A stretch of DNA of 51,038 nucleotides from JAJFUG01 sp964473155 (GTDB taxonomy: Bacteria > Gemmatimonadota > Glassbacteria > GWA2-58-10), in assembly GCA_964473155.1 (NCBI GenBank), contig CAYYNT010000027.1, forward strand, positions 1-51,038, written 5' to 3'. The notes under the pieces are model-generated. The model was not told the origin of the DNA, made no database searches, and saw only the letters and a list, made by a program, of their open reading frames with translations. Below, one piece after another: positions 24,612 to 34,149 of the stretch. The position numbers and the translations under genes were made by a program. Position 1 is the stretch's first letter, and the number at the start of each line of letters is the position of its first letter.

Positions 24612-26252
24612 TCAGCCCTTGAACCTTATCAGCGACGGGTCATATTCCGCCGGTTTCTCGTAGCCCAGAAGGTTGAGCAGGGTGGCGGCCACGTTGGTCA
24701 GGCCGGGGTTCTCCACGGCCGCCATCTCGTACTCGCCCCTGTACCCGAAATCCACGATCCAGAACGGCACCGGGTTCAGGCTGTGGGCTGTGCGCACCTC
24801 GCGCTGGCCCTTTTTGTTCACCGTGAACATTTCATCGCTGTTGCCGTGGTCCGCCGTGATAACAGCAACGCCGTTCAGCTCTTTCACCACCTCCAGCAGA
24901 CGGCCCACGCAGGCGTCAACCGTTTCCACCGCCGTGACCACCGCCGGGATGATCCCGGTGTGGCCCACCATGTCGCCGTTGGCGAAATTCAGCCGCCCGA
25001 AACGGTACCGGCCGCTTTTCAGCAGCTCGATGGTCTTGTCCGTGATTTCCGGGGCTTTCATCTTCGGGGCCTTGTCGAACTCGATCCGGTCCGAGGGTAT
25101 CTCCACATACGTTTCCAGGCTCTTGTCGAGATAGCCGCTGCGGTTGCCGTTCCAGAAATAGGTCACATGCCCGTATTTCTGGGTTTCGGAGATCGCGAAC
25201 ATGGTGGTTTTCTCGGTCACCAGGTACTCGCACATTGTGCGGTCGATCTTGGGCGGCTGCACCAGGTAGAGCGGCGGCATGTTGATATCGCTGTCGTACT
25301 GCATGATCCCGGCGTACAGCACCTCGGGCAGCCTGCCTCGGTCGAACTTGTCGAAATCCTTGAGGGTGAAAGCCTTACTGATCTCTATCGCCCGGTCACC
25401 GCGGAAATTGAAGAACACCACCGCGTCGCCGTCGGCAATGGGCCCTACCGGTTTGCCCTGGCTGTCGGCGATGACGAACTCGCCCAGGTACTGGTCCGTG
25501 ATTTTGGGGTCCTCGGCATACAGCGTGGAGATCGCTTCCTCCGCCGAGCCGAACTTGCGTCCCTCGCCGCGCACGTGGGCTTTCCAGCCGCGCTCGACAA
25601 TCTTCCAGTCGGCCTCGTAGCGGTCCATGGTCACTTTCATCCGTCCGCCGCCCGAGGCGATCCGGTAATCGAATCCATTGGCCTGCGACAGCTCTTTCAG
25701 CAGGGCCTCGGTCGGGCGGATATAGTTGAGGGCGCTGCGCTCGCCCACATCGCGGCCGTCGCAAAGGGCGTGCACGCGCACCTTCTTGACTCCATCCGCC
25801 GCGGCGCGCCGCAGCATTGCGAAAAGCTGCTCGATATGGCTGTGCACGTTTCCATCGGACAGCAGGCCGATAAAATGCAGCGTCCCGCCCGCCACTCCTC
25901 GCGCTACGGCCTTTTTCCAGACCTCACCCTCGAAAATATCGCCCGAGGCGATAGACAGGTTGACCCGCTTGGCCCCCTGGGCGAACACCCGCCCCGCGCC
26001 CAGCGCGTTGTGGCCCACCTCGCTGTTGCCCATGTCATCGTCCGAGGGCAGCCCCACCGCCGGGCCGTGGGCGCGCAACTGCGTGTAGAGCTTGTCCTCT
26101 TTCCAGAGACGGTCCAGAGTGGGAGTATTCGCCAGCCACACTCCATCAGACTCGTCGTGTTTGCCGATCCCCACGCCATCCATTATCATGAAAAGCAGCG
26201 GGCCGCTGCGCCCGTTGAACCCGGGCAGTTTTTTCAGTTTCAGAGCTTCCAT
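24612..26252 (-). CDS. gpmI: 2,3-bisphosphoglycerate-independent phosphoglycerate mutase
   Basis: Glycolytic enzyme that interconverts 3- and 2-phosphoglycerate using two manganese ions and a phosphoserine intermediate. I take the ATG at 26252 (546 residues), which follows AAGGA; an ATG eight codons earlier lacks a site. Motifs in order: FMIMDGVGIG (metal ligand Asp25), MGNSEVGHNALGAG with nucleophile Ser77, HALCDGRDVGERS, SGGGRMKVTMDRYEADW, and ITADHGNSDEM near 430-440. The length is a little above the usual 510. It is transcribed alone. A -10-like TATAAT lies on the minus strand at 26304-26309, without a good -35. Confidence 0.96.
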   Translation of the reverse strand: MEALKLKKLPGFNGRSGPLLFMIMDGVGIGKHDESDGVWLANTPTLDRLWKEDKLYTQLRAHGPAVGLPSDDDMGNSEVGHNALGAGRVFAQGAKRVNLSIASGDIFEGEVWKKAVARGVAGGTLHFIGLLSDGNVHSHIEQLFAMLRRAAADGVKKVRVHALCDGRDVGERSALNYIRPTEALLKELSQANGFDYRIASGGGRMKVTMDRYEADWKIVERGWKAHVRGEGRKFGSAEEAISTLYAEDPKITDQYLGEFVIADSQGKPVGPIADGDAVVFFNFRGDRAIEISKAFTLKDFDKFDRGRLPEVLYAGIMQYDSDINMPPLYLVQPPKIDRTMCEYLVTEKTTMFAISETQKYGHVTYFWNGNRSGYLDKSLETYVEIPSDRIEFDKAPKMKAPEITDKTIELLKSGRYRFGRLNFANGDMVGHTGIIPAVVTAVETVDACVGRLLEVVKELNGVAVITADHGNSDEMFTVNKKGQREVRTAHSLNPVPFWIVDFGYRGEYEMAAVENPGLTNVAATLLNLLGYEKPAEYDPSLIRFKG

Positions 26253-26717
26253 CCCTTGTCCTTTCAGTATGAACAAACCGGCGTTTTTGTATCATTTCTG
26301 ATGATTATACAGCGCCGCGCCATTAAGGCGGAGCCGCGCCAGACTTAAATATAACAAAAACGCACCCTGCTTTTCCAGTCTGATTTCCCACAGCCCTGAG
26401 GAGCATGATTCGGCCTAACTGCAAAAGGAGACAGCGATTCGGTTCTTCACAGTCCTGGGTAAGAGGGCTATTGATTCTCTCCGAGGTCTGTCCCGCGGGC
26501 ATCCCACAGCAGGGAAGCAGGAAAAATATTTTGACAGTCAAGCCGTCATCCGGTAGAATACAGCGTGAATATCATTTTTTGAATCGGCAGAATTTTTCCG
26601 GCAGGGAGGTCGGCGTGGCCCGGTTCGCCGGTTACGAGGTTTGATTGACAGGCTGTATTCCAGGGATTGCAAAGGTCAGTCGTCCCAGCGATCACCTTCC
26701 GTTCGGGAGATTCAGGG
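26253..26717. other. Divergent spacer between gpmI and the FIST gene
   Basis: A 465-base gap between divergent genes, with the gpmI -10-like TATAAT (minus, 26304-26309) and a strong promoter for the FIST gene at 26531. A 79-codon open frame at 26405-26644 overlaps that promoter and has no family features, so I do not call it. Confidence 0.6.
26531..26559 (+). promoter_or_regulatory. Consensus sigma-70 promoter of the FIST-kinase operon
   Basis: TTGACA (26531-26536), a 17-base spacer, and TAGAAT (26554-26559) match the consensus at eleven of twelve positions. The start codon of the FIST gene lies about 150 bases downstream. Confidence 0.75.
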
Positions 26718-27944
26718 ATGGAGAACGATAAGGCAGGCATAGGTTACTCGGACTTAAAGGATTCGTTTTCGGCAGGCAGGGAAGCGGCGCAGGAAGGGTT
26801 GTCTGCGCGGAACAACCGGCCTGGATCGATGGCCCTGGCCTTCTGCACCGGGCAGCACGATCCGCTGGCCTGTCTGGAGGGTATCCGCTCGGTGCTTGGC
26901 TCCACACCGGTGGTCGGCGGCGCGGCAATCGGCCTTATAACTGCCGAACACCTGGGTTACGAGGGCTATCAGACCGGGCTGGCCCTTCTCCCGGAGGACC
27001 TGGCTGTCAGCCTTGCCACGGCCGGGGATGTTGACCGGGACGAGCGGGAGGCCGGGCGGCGGCTCGCGGCCTGTCTGAACAGTTCGGGCGTCCAGCGGAC
27101 CAGGCTGGGACTTCTTTTTTATGAAACGATCCGCCAGGGACCGCCTCCCGCACCGTTGATGAACGTATCCTCCTACCTTATCGACTGTCTTTCGTCTGAA
27201 CTGCGATCAACGCCGGACCTGCTGTTAGGGGCTGGATTGATAGGCAGTTATTCAATGAAACCCGGTTTCCAGTTTCTGGGAAGCGAGATTGGATATCAGA
27301 GCGCAAGCGCGACCCTGTTAGACGGCCCGTTCGAGGCTTTCTTCAGCATAATGCACGGCTGCAAGCCGATGAGCGACTACCATACGATAACACGGGTGGA
27401 AGGGCCGGTGGTATATGAGATAGACGGAAGGCCTGCTCTGGAAGTGGTGGGTGATCTGCTCGGCGCCCGGGAATGGCAGGACAATCTTCCCCTTATGCTG
27501 GTCACGCTGGGAATAAACCTCGGAGGGCGCTACGAACCCTACGACGAGAAGAAATACATCAACCGGCTGGTTGTGGGCTGCGATCAAAGCCGGAAAAGCA
27601 TCACCCTGTTCGAGGCGGATTTCGAAAACGGCAGTGAGTTCCGGTTCATGCGCCGCAACGAGGAACTGATGCTGGCCTCGACCGAAAAAAATTGCCGCGA
27701 TGCCAGGGCCAGGCTGATCCAGGAAGGCCTGGACCCGTTTTTCGCCCTTTATATCGACTGCGCCGGACGGGCCGCCGGTTTCTGCGGGGCGAACGTCGAG
27801 GAAGCCGATATAGTAAGGAAAACCATAGGAAAAGACATCCCTCTGCTTGGTTTCTACTCCGGAGTGGAAATAGCGCCGCTGATGGGAAAGAGCCGCGGGC
27901 TGGACTGGACCGGGGTCCTGCTTGTAATGTGCCGGAAGAAATGA
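26718..27944 (+). CDS. FIST-domain sensor protein
   Basis: Soluble protein of the FIST family, proposed to bind small ligands such as amino acids. I choose the ATG at 26718 (408 residues); the frame extends 17 codons upstream without a better start. The N-terminal FIST domain shows ALAFCTGQHDPLACLEGIRSV, STPVVGGAAIGLIT and LLLGAGLIG. The FIST C domain shows LFEADFENGSEF and ALYIDCAGRAAGFCG, and ends with IGKDIPLLGFYSGVEIAPLMG, the family's most typical stretch. It is followed after seven bases by a hybrid histidine kinase, so it probably supplies the signal to that kinase. Confidence 0.9.
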   Translation: MENDKAGIGYSDLKDSFSAGREAAQEGLSARNNRPGSMALAFCTGQHDPLACLEGIRSVLGSTPVVGGAAIGLITAEHLGYEGYQTGLALLPEDLAVSLATAGDVDRDEREAGRRLAACLNSSGVQRTRLGLLFYETIRQGPPPAPLMNVSSYLIDCLSSELRSTPDLLLGAGLIGSYSMKPGFQFLGSEIGYQSASATLLDGPFEAFFSIMHGCKPMSDYHTITRVEGPVVYEIDGRPALEVVGDLLGAREWQDNLPLMLVTLGINLGGRYEPYDEKKYINRLVVGCDQSRKSITLFEADFENGSEFRFMRRNEELMLASTEKNCRDARARLIQEGLDPFFALYIDCAGRAAGFCGANVEEADIVRKTIGKDIPLLGFYSGVEIAPLMGKSRGLDWTGVLLVMCRKK

Positions 27945-27951
27945 TCCGCCG

Positions 27952-30087
27952 ATGACTGAAAAAACGGGCAGCGAAAACATGGATGAGCGCAATGACTTTC
28001 TCCGACGTCAGTACGAGGAGACGGCCAGCGACCTTCTGCGCTCGGATGTCAGGAATCTCGACCTGACACGCCGGCTGCAGCAGACGAGACGGTCGTTCCA
28101 GTTCATCTCTGTGCTCAGCCGGAACATCGAGCAGGCTTTCGAGGAAAATGACCTGTTCGACAATATCGTCAGGGCCCTGACCAGCGACCTGAACCTTGAC
28201 GCGGCTGCGCTTTTCCGTGCGGTCCGGGCGCAGGGCCGGCTGGACTTGCTGGCCCAGCGAGGACTTGAGTTGCAGCGGTGTGATATTGACATCCCCCAGG
28301 AAATATTAAATTCAGGCGATGTGGAAAGGGTCTGGCAGGTGAACGGCCGGACAGCGCCCGGCGCTTTCCAGCGCTGGCTGGTCCGCCGTTTCGGCATGCC
28401 CTGCCTGACCTGGCATCCTGCCGGGGATTACGGTGACGGGAAACTCATTCTGTATATCGGCAACCGCTACGAGGACATGATCGCCAAACCGCCTTTCAAC
28501 GAGGATATTCTTGAGGCGCTGGGGGCAATCTGCGCGGTGATCGGGCTGAAGCTCGACAACATCCGAAAAACAGGCGACATGCTGCGCCATGAGTCCGAGC
28601 GCCGAAGTATCGAACGTTACCGCGAACTGGCCGAAGCGTTGCCTCAGCCAGTGCTCGAGGCGGACACCGAGGGCCGCCTGATCTTTCTGAACAGCCGCGG
28701 GTTCCAGGAATTTGGGTACACGCGGGAGGAAATGACTTCCGGTTTGAGCCTGTTCCAGCTTACCGCCCCGGATTACTGGGAGAGGATGTGGATGGATGTC
28801 ACCCGTGTCCTGAAAGGGATAAATATCTCCGGCCTGGAATACATGGCCGCACGCGCGGATGGCAGCCTGTTCCCGGTGCTGATGCATGCCGCTCCGATCT
28901 ATTCAGGCGAAAGAGTGACAGGAGTCCGCGGAATAATGATCGACCTGACAGAGCGGCGTCAACTCGAAGAACAACGGATACGCACCGAGAAACTGGAGTC
29001 AGTGGGACTGCTGGCCGGGGGGATCGCCCACGATTTCAACAATATCCTGATGGCGATGCTGGGCAGCATATCCATGGTCAAGCGCTCGCTGGAGGATCGC
29101 CCGGAGCACCACGAGATGCTGACCGAGGCGGAACATGCCGGATACCGTGCGCGCGAGCTGACACAGCAGTTGCTCACCTTCTCGCGAGGCGGCGCGCCTG
29201 TGCTCCGCCCGGCCTATATCCCGCAGATAATCCGCGAAACAGCCAGGTTTTCACTGATGGGATCGAAAGTCTCCTGCCGTTTTTCGATCGCCGATAACCT
29301 GTGGAGCGCCGAGGTTGACACAGGCCAGATCAGCCAGGTGATAAACAATCTGGTCCTGAACGCGGTCCAGGCGATGCCCGAGGGAGGAGAGGTGAAGATT
29401 CGCGCCGGGAATGTCGAGATAACCTCCCGCAGCCACCTGCCTCTGAGGAAGGGGTGCTATATCAAGATAGTGGTCGAGGATACGGGGTGTGGAATACCGG
29501 AGGAGAACCTTTCGCGTATCTTTGATCCATATTTCACGACCAAGGAAAACGGCAGCGGGCTGGGCCTGGCCACTTCCTATTCAATCATCACAAGGCACGG
29601 CGGATGCATAACGGTGCAGAGCACGCGGGGGCATGGATCTATTTTTGCGATTTACCTCCCGGCGCTGGATATGGTGCTTGACGGTGACAAGGCTGGCTGT
29701 GATGTCAGCGAGAACCGGCATAAAAAAGTGCTGCTTATGGATGATGAGGAAGTCGTGCAGCGGGTGGTTGCCAGAATGTTGAACTCTCTGGGCCATGAAG
29801 TGCTGGTGGTCAAGGACGGGGAAACGGCGCTGGATGAGTACCGTCAGGCCAACCGTCAGCGCGCGCCTTTCGATGTGGTGATCCTGGACCTGACCATACA
29901 GAACGGGATGGGCGGGCGCGAGACCGCCGAGCGTCTTCTCGAGGAAGACCCGAAAGCCATGGTCATACTGTCCAGCGGCTACACCAATGATCCGGTTTTG
30001 ACTAATTACCGCGACTACGGCTGTATGGGCGTAATCACCAAACCCTACCTGATCGAAGAACTGCGCGAAGCTCTTGAAAGCCTCTGA
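27952..30087 (+). CDS. Hybrid histidine kinase (GAF-like, PAS, kinase, receiver)
   Basis: Two-component sensor kinase of 711 residues without membrane segments. In order: coiled coil (about 10-55), a GAF-like domain (about 60-215), a PAS domain (about 220-345, with ALPQPVLEADTEGRLIFLNS), a HisKA domain with phospho-acceptor His360 in GGIAHDFNN, an HATPase domain (NNLVLNAVQAMPEGG; VEDTGCGIP; GSGLGLA), and a C-terminal receiver (about 593-711) with phospho-acceptor Asp646 in VVILDLT, acidic MDDEEV and the lysine in ITKPY. It probably takes its input from the adjacent FIST protein in the cytoplasm. No separate response regulator with an output domain follows, so the output is unknown. An ATG at 27979 is an alternative start. 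Confidence 0.93.
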   Translation: MTEKTGSENMDERNDFLRRQYEETASDLLRSDVRNLDLTRRLQQTRRSFQFISVLSRNIEQAFEENDLFDNIVRALTSDLNLDAAALFRAVRAQGRLDLLAQRGLELQRCDIDIPQEILNSGDVERVWQVNGRTAPGAFQRWLVRRFGMPCLTWHPAGDYGDGKLILYIGNRYEDMIAKPPFNEDILEALGAICAVIGLKLDNIRKTGDMLRHESERRSIERYRELAEALPQPVLEADTEGRLIFLNSRGFQEFGYTREEMTSGLSLFQLTAPDYWERMWMDVTRVLKGINISGLEYMAARADGSLFPVLMHAAPIYSGERVTGVRGIMIDLTERRQLEEQRIRTEKLESVGLLAGGIAHDFNNILMAMLGSISMVKRSLEDRPEHHEMLTEAEHAGYRARELTQQLLTFSRGGAPVLRPAYIPQIIRETARFSLMGSKVSCRFSIADNLWSAEVDTGQISQVINNLVLNAVQAMPEGGEVKIRAGNVEITSRSHLPLRKGCYIKIVVEDTGCGIPEENLSRIFDPYFTTKENGSGLGLATSYSIITRHGGCITVQSTRGHGSIFAIYLPALDMVLDGDKAGCDVSENRHKKVLLMDDEEVVQRVVARMLNSLGHEVLVVKDGETALDEYRQANRQRAPFDVVILDLTIQNGMGGRETAERLLEEDPKAMVILSSGYTNDPVLTNYRDYGCMGVITKPYLIEELREALESL

Positions 30088-30119
30088 GTTGAAGTCGCGC
30101 AGTTCTCCGGATTCAGCTC

Positions 30120-31397
30120 TCAGACCTCAAGGAAATCCGAAACCCGCCCCTGGCGCGCCATCATCCGCTCAAGGCCTTCGATAGTCATGAAAAGCCTGCG
30201 CGGCTGGTGCAACAGGTCATACTGCTCGAAACGCTCCGGCCGCTGGTAGGCGAAACGGAACAGCTTGTCATACCAGTACAGGGCCCAGGGCGCATGGGTG
30301 TGCTCGATGCTCAGCAGGTTGAACAGCATGTAATCTTCGAGCGGTCCCCAGCGCGGAAGGTCTTCGATCGGGGCGTTGATATCAATCTTCTCGAACTCAT
30401 CGCTGAAAGCGGACCGTAGTTGCCTGCGCCCGATCACCATCGCGTCCATGAACAGGTCGCGGTCTCCCGTTCTCACCGCTTCTCTCATACACATCCAGGC
30501 AGCCTGGACCCCGTGCCAGTTTGAATCGTGGTGACCCTTACCGAAAGGCTGGTAATTCTGGTCCAGCAGTTCCACAAAACCGCCGGCCTCAGGCCGCCAG
30601 TGGTGCTTTATAATGTACCTTACACACATGCCGGCGATCTGCTCCACCCGCTTGTCGTGTGTCAGCTCGGCCAGAGGGATGCAGGTGTTGAGCAGGTGCA
30701 CCCATATCCCGAGGAATCTGGCGCCCGGCTCGTAAACCTCCGAATCCCAGCCGCCATAGTACATGAAATCCGGCGCGACAACTTTCCGGGTGATTGAATA
30801 TACGGTTTCGAGAGCGGTCTCCAGCGCTTCCTTGTCGCCGGTGGCCTTGTGATACTCGGTCAGGCCGAGCGCGACATAGAAATCGCCAGCCGGGTCGGAG
30901 GCGGCCAGCAGTACCTTGCCCTCGGGTGTAAGTTCGGAGGCCCAACTGTTGTCCGGGTTGCGGGCGTACTTGTAGATGAAATCCTTGGTATGCCGGGCGA
31001 TTGCCAGGTGGCGCTCATCGTGGCCGAAATGGTTGAAAAGATAGGAAAACACCCAGAGCGCCCGGCCCTGGAAATACATCTGCTTCAGATAGTAATGTTT
31101 CGCCAGGTAGGGCATGCCCTTCATCAGCTCACGGTAGGGCATCACGCCGCCGTTCTGCCAGTCGATTCCGTGGTCTTTCCAGTAACCCAGGTAATCGCGG
31201 TCCAGTTCCCTGCGGTGGAAGTCTTTCAACTCCTGCAAGGACATCCCGGCAATCCTGTCGACCACTGTTTTGCTCAGGCGGGACACTCCGTAACGCCCGT
31301 CCCCGTTCTCCTTCTCCGGTTCCTGCGCGGCCTGTCCCAGGCTCATCAGACCCAGCGGCGCGGCCGTGCCGAGGATGAACTTTCTGCGGTTCAGCAT
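30120..31397 (-). CDS. Tat-exported AGE-like (alpha/alpha)6-barrel protein
   Basis: A 425-residue protein with a twin-arginine signal (NRRKFILG at 3-10, hydrophobic to about 30) followed by an all-helical (alpha/alpha)6 toroid resembling the N-acylglucosamine 2-epimerase family: YLKQMYFQGRALWVFSYLFNHFG, DPAGDFYVALGLTEYHKATGD, YYGGWDSEVYEPGARFLG and LPRWGPLEDYMLFNLLSIEHTH. It diverges from ordinary AGE enzymes, and the usual C-terminal H-P motifs are not obvious, so it may be a lyase or hydrolase of similar fold. It stands alone, convergent with the hybrid kinase. Compare the cytoplasmic AGE epimerase at 37055. Confidence 0.75.
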   Translation of the reverse strand: MLNRRKFILGTAAPLGLMSLGQAAQEPEKENGDGRYGVSRLSKTVVDRIAGMSLQELKDFHRRELDRDYLGYWKDHGIDWQNGGVMPYRELMKGMPYLAKHYYLKQMYFQGRALWVFSYLFNHFGHDERHLAIARHTKDFIYKYARNPDNSWASELTPEGKVLLAASDPAGDFYVALGLTEYHKATGDKEALETALETVYSITRKVVAPDFMYYGGWDSEVYEPGARFLGIWVHLLNTCIPLAELTHDKRVEQIAGMCVRYIIKHHWRPEAGGFVELLDQNYQPFGKGHHDSNWHGVQAAWMCMREAVRTGDRDLFMDAMVIGRRQLRSAFSDEFEKIDINAPIEDLPRWGPLEDYMLFNLLSIEHTHAPWALYWYDKLFRFAYQRPERFEQYDLLHQPRRLFMTIEGLERMMARQGRVSDFLEV

Positions 31398-31581
31398 ATG
31401 CAGCGCTCCTGTCGATAAAATGATACGGGAATGTATGTAAGGTTAATTCCGGATTTAATCGATCTCCAAGCCGGTAACGATCATAGCACGAGAATGAATG
31501 AAACACAATGGAGAGCCGGTCAATGAAGATTCTAAAGACGGAAGACAGGCGATCCGGCGTCACTTGCGGATGGGATTTGGC

Positions 31582-33174
31582 TCAGAGCAGGAAAAACAGG
31601 AACTGGCTGACCGCGGTGATTATTATAAGGGCCACCGGGTAGACCGCGGCGTAGGAAAGGAGGGGCTGACGGCTGTCGGTCATGTCGGTGATCGCGCCAA
31701 GAGCCGGGGTGCTGGTCATGCCGCCGCAGATCGCTCCCAGGACAGAGAGAAAATCCATTTTCAGGATATAGCGGCACAGGACAAGGCCTATAATTGAAGC
31801 TCCCAGGGTGATTATCGCCCCGGCGGCCAGCAGCGAAAGGCCCGACTCGGCGATGACCCCGGCGAACGATTCTCCGGCGGCAGTGCCCGCCCCGGCCAGG
31901 AACAGAACGAGGCCGAGCTGGCTCATGATGTACTTGGCCCCGCGCGGGATGCGGATATTCAGCTTGCCGATCCGTCCGTAATGCGCCAGTACCAGGCTCA
32001 CCAGCAGCGGCCCCCCAGCCAGGCCAAGACGGAACGAGGCCCCGCCGGGCAGCGGGATGCTCTCGAACCCGAGAAGGATTCCGGCGAATATGCCGAGCGA
32101 CAGCGCCAGGATGCTGGTCTCGTGGATACGTTTCTCGTGCTGGCCGGCATCCTGAAGGAACCGTTCGCAGTCCTGCCTGGCCCCCACAACCCGCACGGAA
32201 TCCCCCACTTCCAGCACGAACCGTCCTGTGGGAACGAACTCCATGTCCTCCCGGAACACGCGGGTCACCACCACGCCGTAATTATCGAACACCCCTATTT
32301 CTCCCAGGCTGCGGCCGGTCATGTTCGAGCTTGAGACGAACACGTCCCTGGAGATTACGTCATTTGTGTTGAGCATGTCCTCGACATGCGTCTCCTCGCC
32401 GATCAGCAGCTTGAGCTTGTCCAGTTCCTCGTCCTTACCCACGGCCAGGATGATGTCCCCCAGCTCGAGGCGCAGGTCCGGCCGGGCTGTCATCACCTGA
32501 CCGCCCCGGCGGACACGGCTGATATTGACCTCGGTGATGCTGTGCAGTTTCAGGTCGGACAGGCTTCTCCCCGCGCAACCAGGATTGGAGACCAGATACT
32601 GGCGGTGGCGCACCGTTTTCCCCTTCGGCTCGCTGTCGCGAACCCGCCGGGCCTCGCTGTCCAGGTTTATCCGCAGAAGGCGCGGAAGGAGCTGGACAAA
32701 CAGCACCACGCCGATCACCCCGAACGGGTAGGCGATCCCGTAACCCACGCTGACCCGCGGATCAGACGCCGCATCCATCGCCGAGGCCAGCGCCGGCGTG
32801 CTGGTCATCGCCCCGGCGTACATCCCGATCGCCAGGGCCGGATTGATGTTGAACAGCCGGGTCACCAGCCAGGTGATAGCCGCGCCGGCCAGCACCACAA
32901 GAGCGCCGGTGCCGGCGAATACCACCCCCCGGCGCTTGAACTGATTGAAAAACCGCGGTCCGGCCTGCAGGCCCACGGCGTAGACGAAAAGGATAATCCC
33001 CAGGTCCTGCACCTCGCGCGGCAGTTTCACGCCGAAATGACCGAAAAGCAGGGCCACGAAAAGCACGCCCGAGGAGCCGAGCGTGACATTGGACACGCGA
33101 AGCTCGCCCAGCGCGCTGCCCAGGGCGATTATAAGGAACAGCGCGGCCAGGGGTTGAAAAAACTGCTGCAGCAT
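31582..33174 (-). CDS. YidE/AspT-family antiporter with TrkA_C domains
   Basis: Membrane transporter of 530 residues in the aspartate:alanine exchanger superfamily. Two membrane halves (about 1-165 and 360-530, each ending near a duplicated GAxTSTPALA stretch: GAMTSTPALASAMDAA and GGMTSTPALGAITDMT) flank two cytoplasmic TrkA_C-like domains (about 190-355, with VGKDEELDKL and VEVGDSVRVVG-type sequence). The substrate may be a dicarboxylate or another ion pair, and the TrkA_C domains suggest ligand gating. The ATG follows only a weak site (AAAGAGA). It is divergent from the TerC gene. Confidence 0.88.
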   Translation of the reverse strand: MLQQFFQPLAALFLIIALGSALGELRVSNVTLGSSGVLFVALLFGHFGVKLPREVQDLGIILFVYAVGLQAGPRFFNQFKRRGVVFAGTGALVVLAGAAITWLVTRLFNINPALAIGMYAGAMTSTPALASAMDAASDPRVSVGYGIAYPFGVIGVVLFVQLLPRLLRINLDSEARRVRDSEPKGKTVRHRQYLVSNPGCAGRSLSDLKLHSITEVNISRVRRGGQVMTARPDLRLELGDIILAVGKDEELDKLKLLIGEETHVEDMLNTNDVISRDVFVSSSNMTGRSLGEIGVFDNYGVVVTRVFREDMEFVPTGRFVLEVGDSVRVVGARQDCERFLQDAGQHEKRIHETSILALSLGIFAGILLGFESIPLPGGASFRLGLAGGPLLVSLVLAHYGRIGKLNIRIPRGAKYIMSQLGLVLFLAGAGTAAGESFAGVIAESGLSLLAAGAIITLGASIIGLVLCRYILKMDFLSVLGAICGGMTSTPALGAITDMTDSRQPLLSYAAVYPVALIIITAVSQFLFFLL

Positions 33175-33444
33175 GTTAAAGTCTCTTTATTGATCGGCGG
33201 TCCGGATTTACTTGCCAGGAAGCGTCCGGAATTCTAAGTTGAACAGATACAATATTGCGGACTCGCCGGAACGGCCAGAGCCATCCGGTGGCCCGCATTA
33301 TTACAATATACGAAGATTTGAGCTTTTTCGCAAAATTGAATGCGTTCCGGACACGGACAGTATTCCTTTGGGGTGAGGCGGTTTTGCGGGATACAGATCC
33401 GGGAGAACCAGAACAGAGACAATGGACAGATCGAGGGGTGAAAG

Positions 33445-34146
33445 TTGACGCACGCTTTGCTTGTGATAACGACTGTTGCGGTGCTCGAGGGGCTTCTGTC
33501 TGCGGATAACGCGCTGGTCCTGGCTATACTGGTGCGCGTTCTGCCGAAAGAGCAGCAGAAAAAGGCTCTGTTGTACGGCATCGGCGGAGCATTCATTTTC
33601 CGCTTTCTGGCTATCCTTAGCGCGGCCACGCTCATCCGCTACTGGTACCTTCAGGCGTTAGGAGCGTTCTATCTGGCGTATCTGGCGGTCAGCCACTTCG
33701 CGCGGCACGCCTCCGCTCCGCACGGACACCAGCCCAAGCCAGCCGCTGGCTTCTGGCGCACCGTGGTGATGGTCGAGCTGACAGACATCGCCTTTGCCAT
33801 AGACTCGATCCTGGCCGCGGTGGCCTTGACCCCCGAGATATGGCTGGTTTACACTGGGGGCATATTAGGCATGATTTTCATGCGCTACGCCGCCAGCTGG
33901 TTTATCAAGCTGCTGGAAAAGTTCCCGAACCTGGAGCACGCCGCCTATCTGGTCATCGGCTGGATCTCGGTCAAGCTTGGCCTGGAGGCGGCCTCGAACT
34001 GGCAGGCATCGCTCGGTCAGCCCTGGCACTGGCACCTTCCTCCCGCGCTTTTCTGGTGTGTCACTTTCGCGCTTTTCGGCGTAGGGTTCATAGGCGGACG
34101 GCGCGCGGCAGGCAGGCTGAAAGAGGAACAGACAAACAAGGAGTGA
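33445..34146 (+). CDS. TerC-family integral membrane protein
   Basis: Membrane protein of the TerC/Alx group, linked to metal-ion (often manganese) export or tellurite resistance. The 233 residues have about seven hydrophobic helices and the family motifs EGLLSADNALVLAILV (with Glu and Asp-Asn in the membrane) and VVMVELTDIAFAIDSILA, the second acidic motif. The likely start is TTG at 33445, which follows GAGGGG. Its neighbour, a UPF0316-like gene, starts four bases after the stop, with its AAGGAG overlapping this gene's end. Nearby are ferritin, a PerR-like regulator and a peroxiredoxin, so a metal or oxidative-stress role fits. Confidence 0.9.
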   Translation: MTHALLVITTVAVLEGLLSADNALVLAILVRVLPKEQQKKALLYGIGGAFIFRFLAILSAATLIRYWYLQALGAFYLAYLAVSHFARHASAPHGHQPKPAAGFWRTVVMVELTDIAFAIDSILAAVALTPEIWLVYTGGILGMIFMRYAASWFIKLLEKFPNLEHAAYLVIGWISVKLGLEAASNWQASLGQPWHWHLPPALFWCVTFALFGVGFIGGRRAAGRLKEEQTNKE

Positions 34147-34149
34147 TTC

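Noticed and set aside
24573..26348. A 591-codon open frame on the plus strand
   Set aside because: It is the antisense shadow of gpmI, which has intact catalytic motifs.
26405..26644. A 79-codon open frame upstream of the FIST gene
   Set aside because: It overlaps a near-consensus promoter for the FIST gene and shows no domain or signal.
33175..33444. Possible yybP-ykoY (manganese) riboswitch before the TerC gene
   Set aside because: TerC genes often have one, but I could not find its GGGGAGUAG hallmark or the paired internal loops here.
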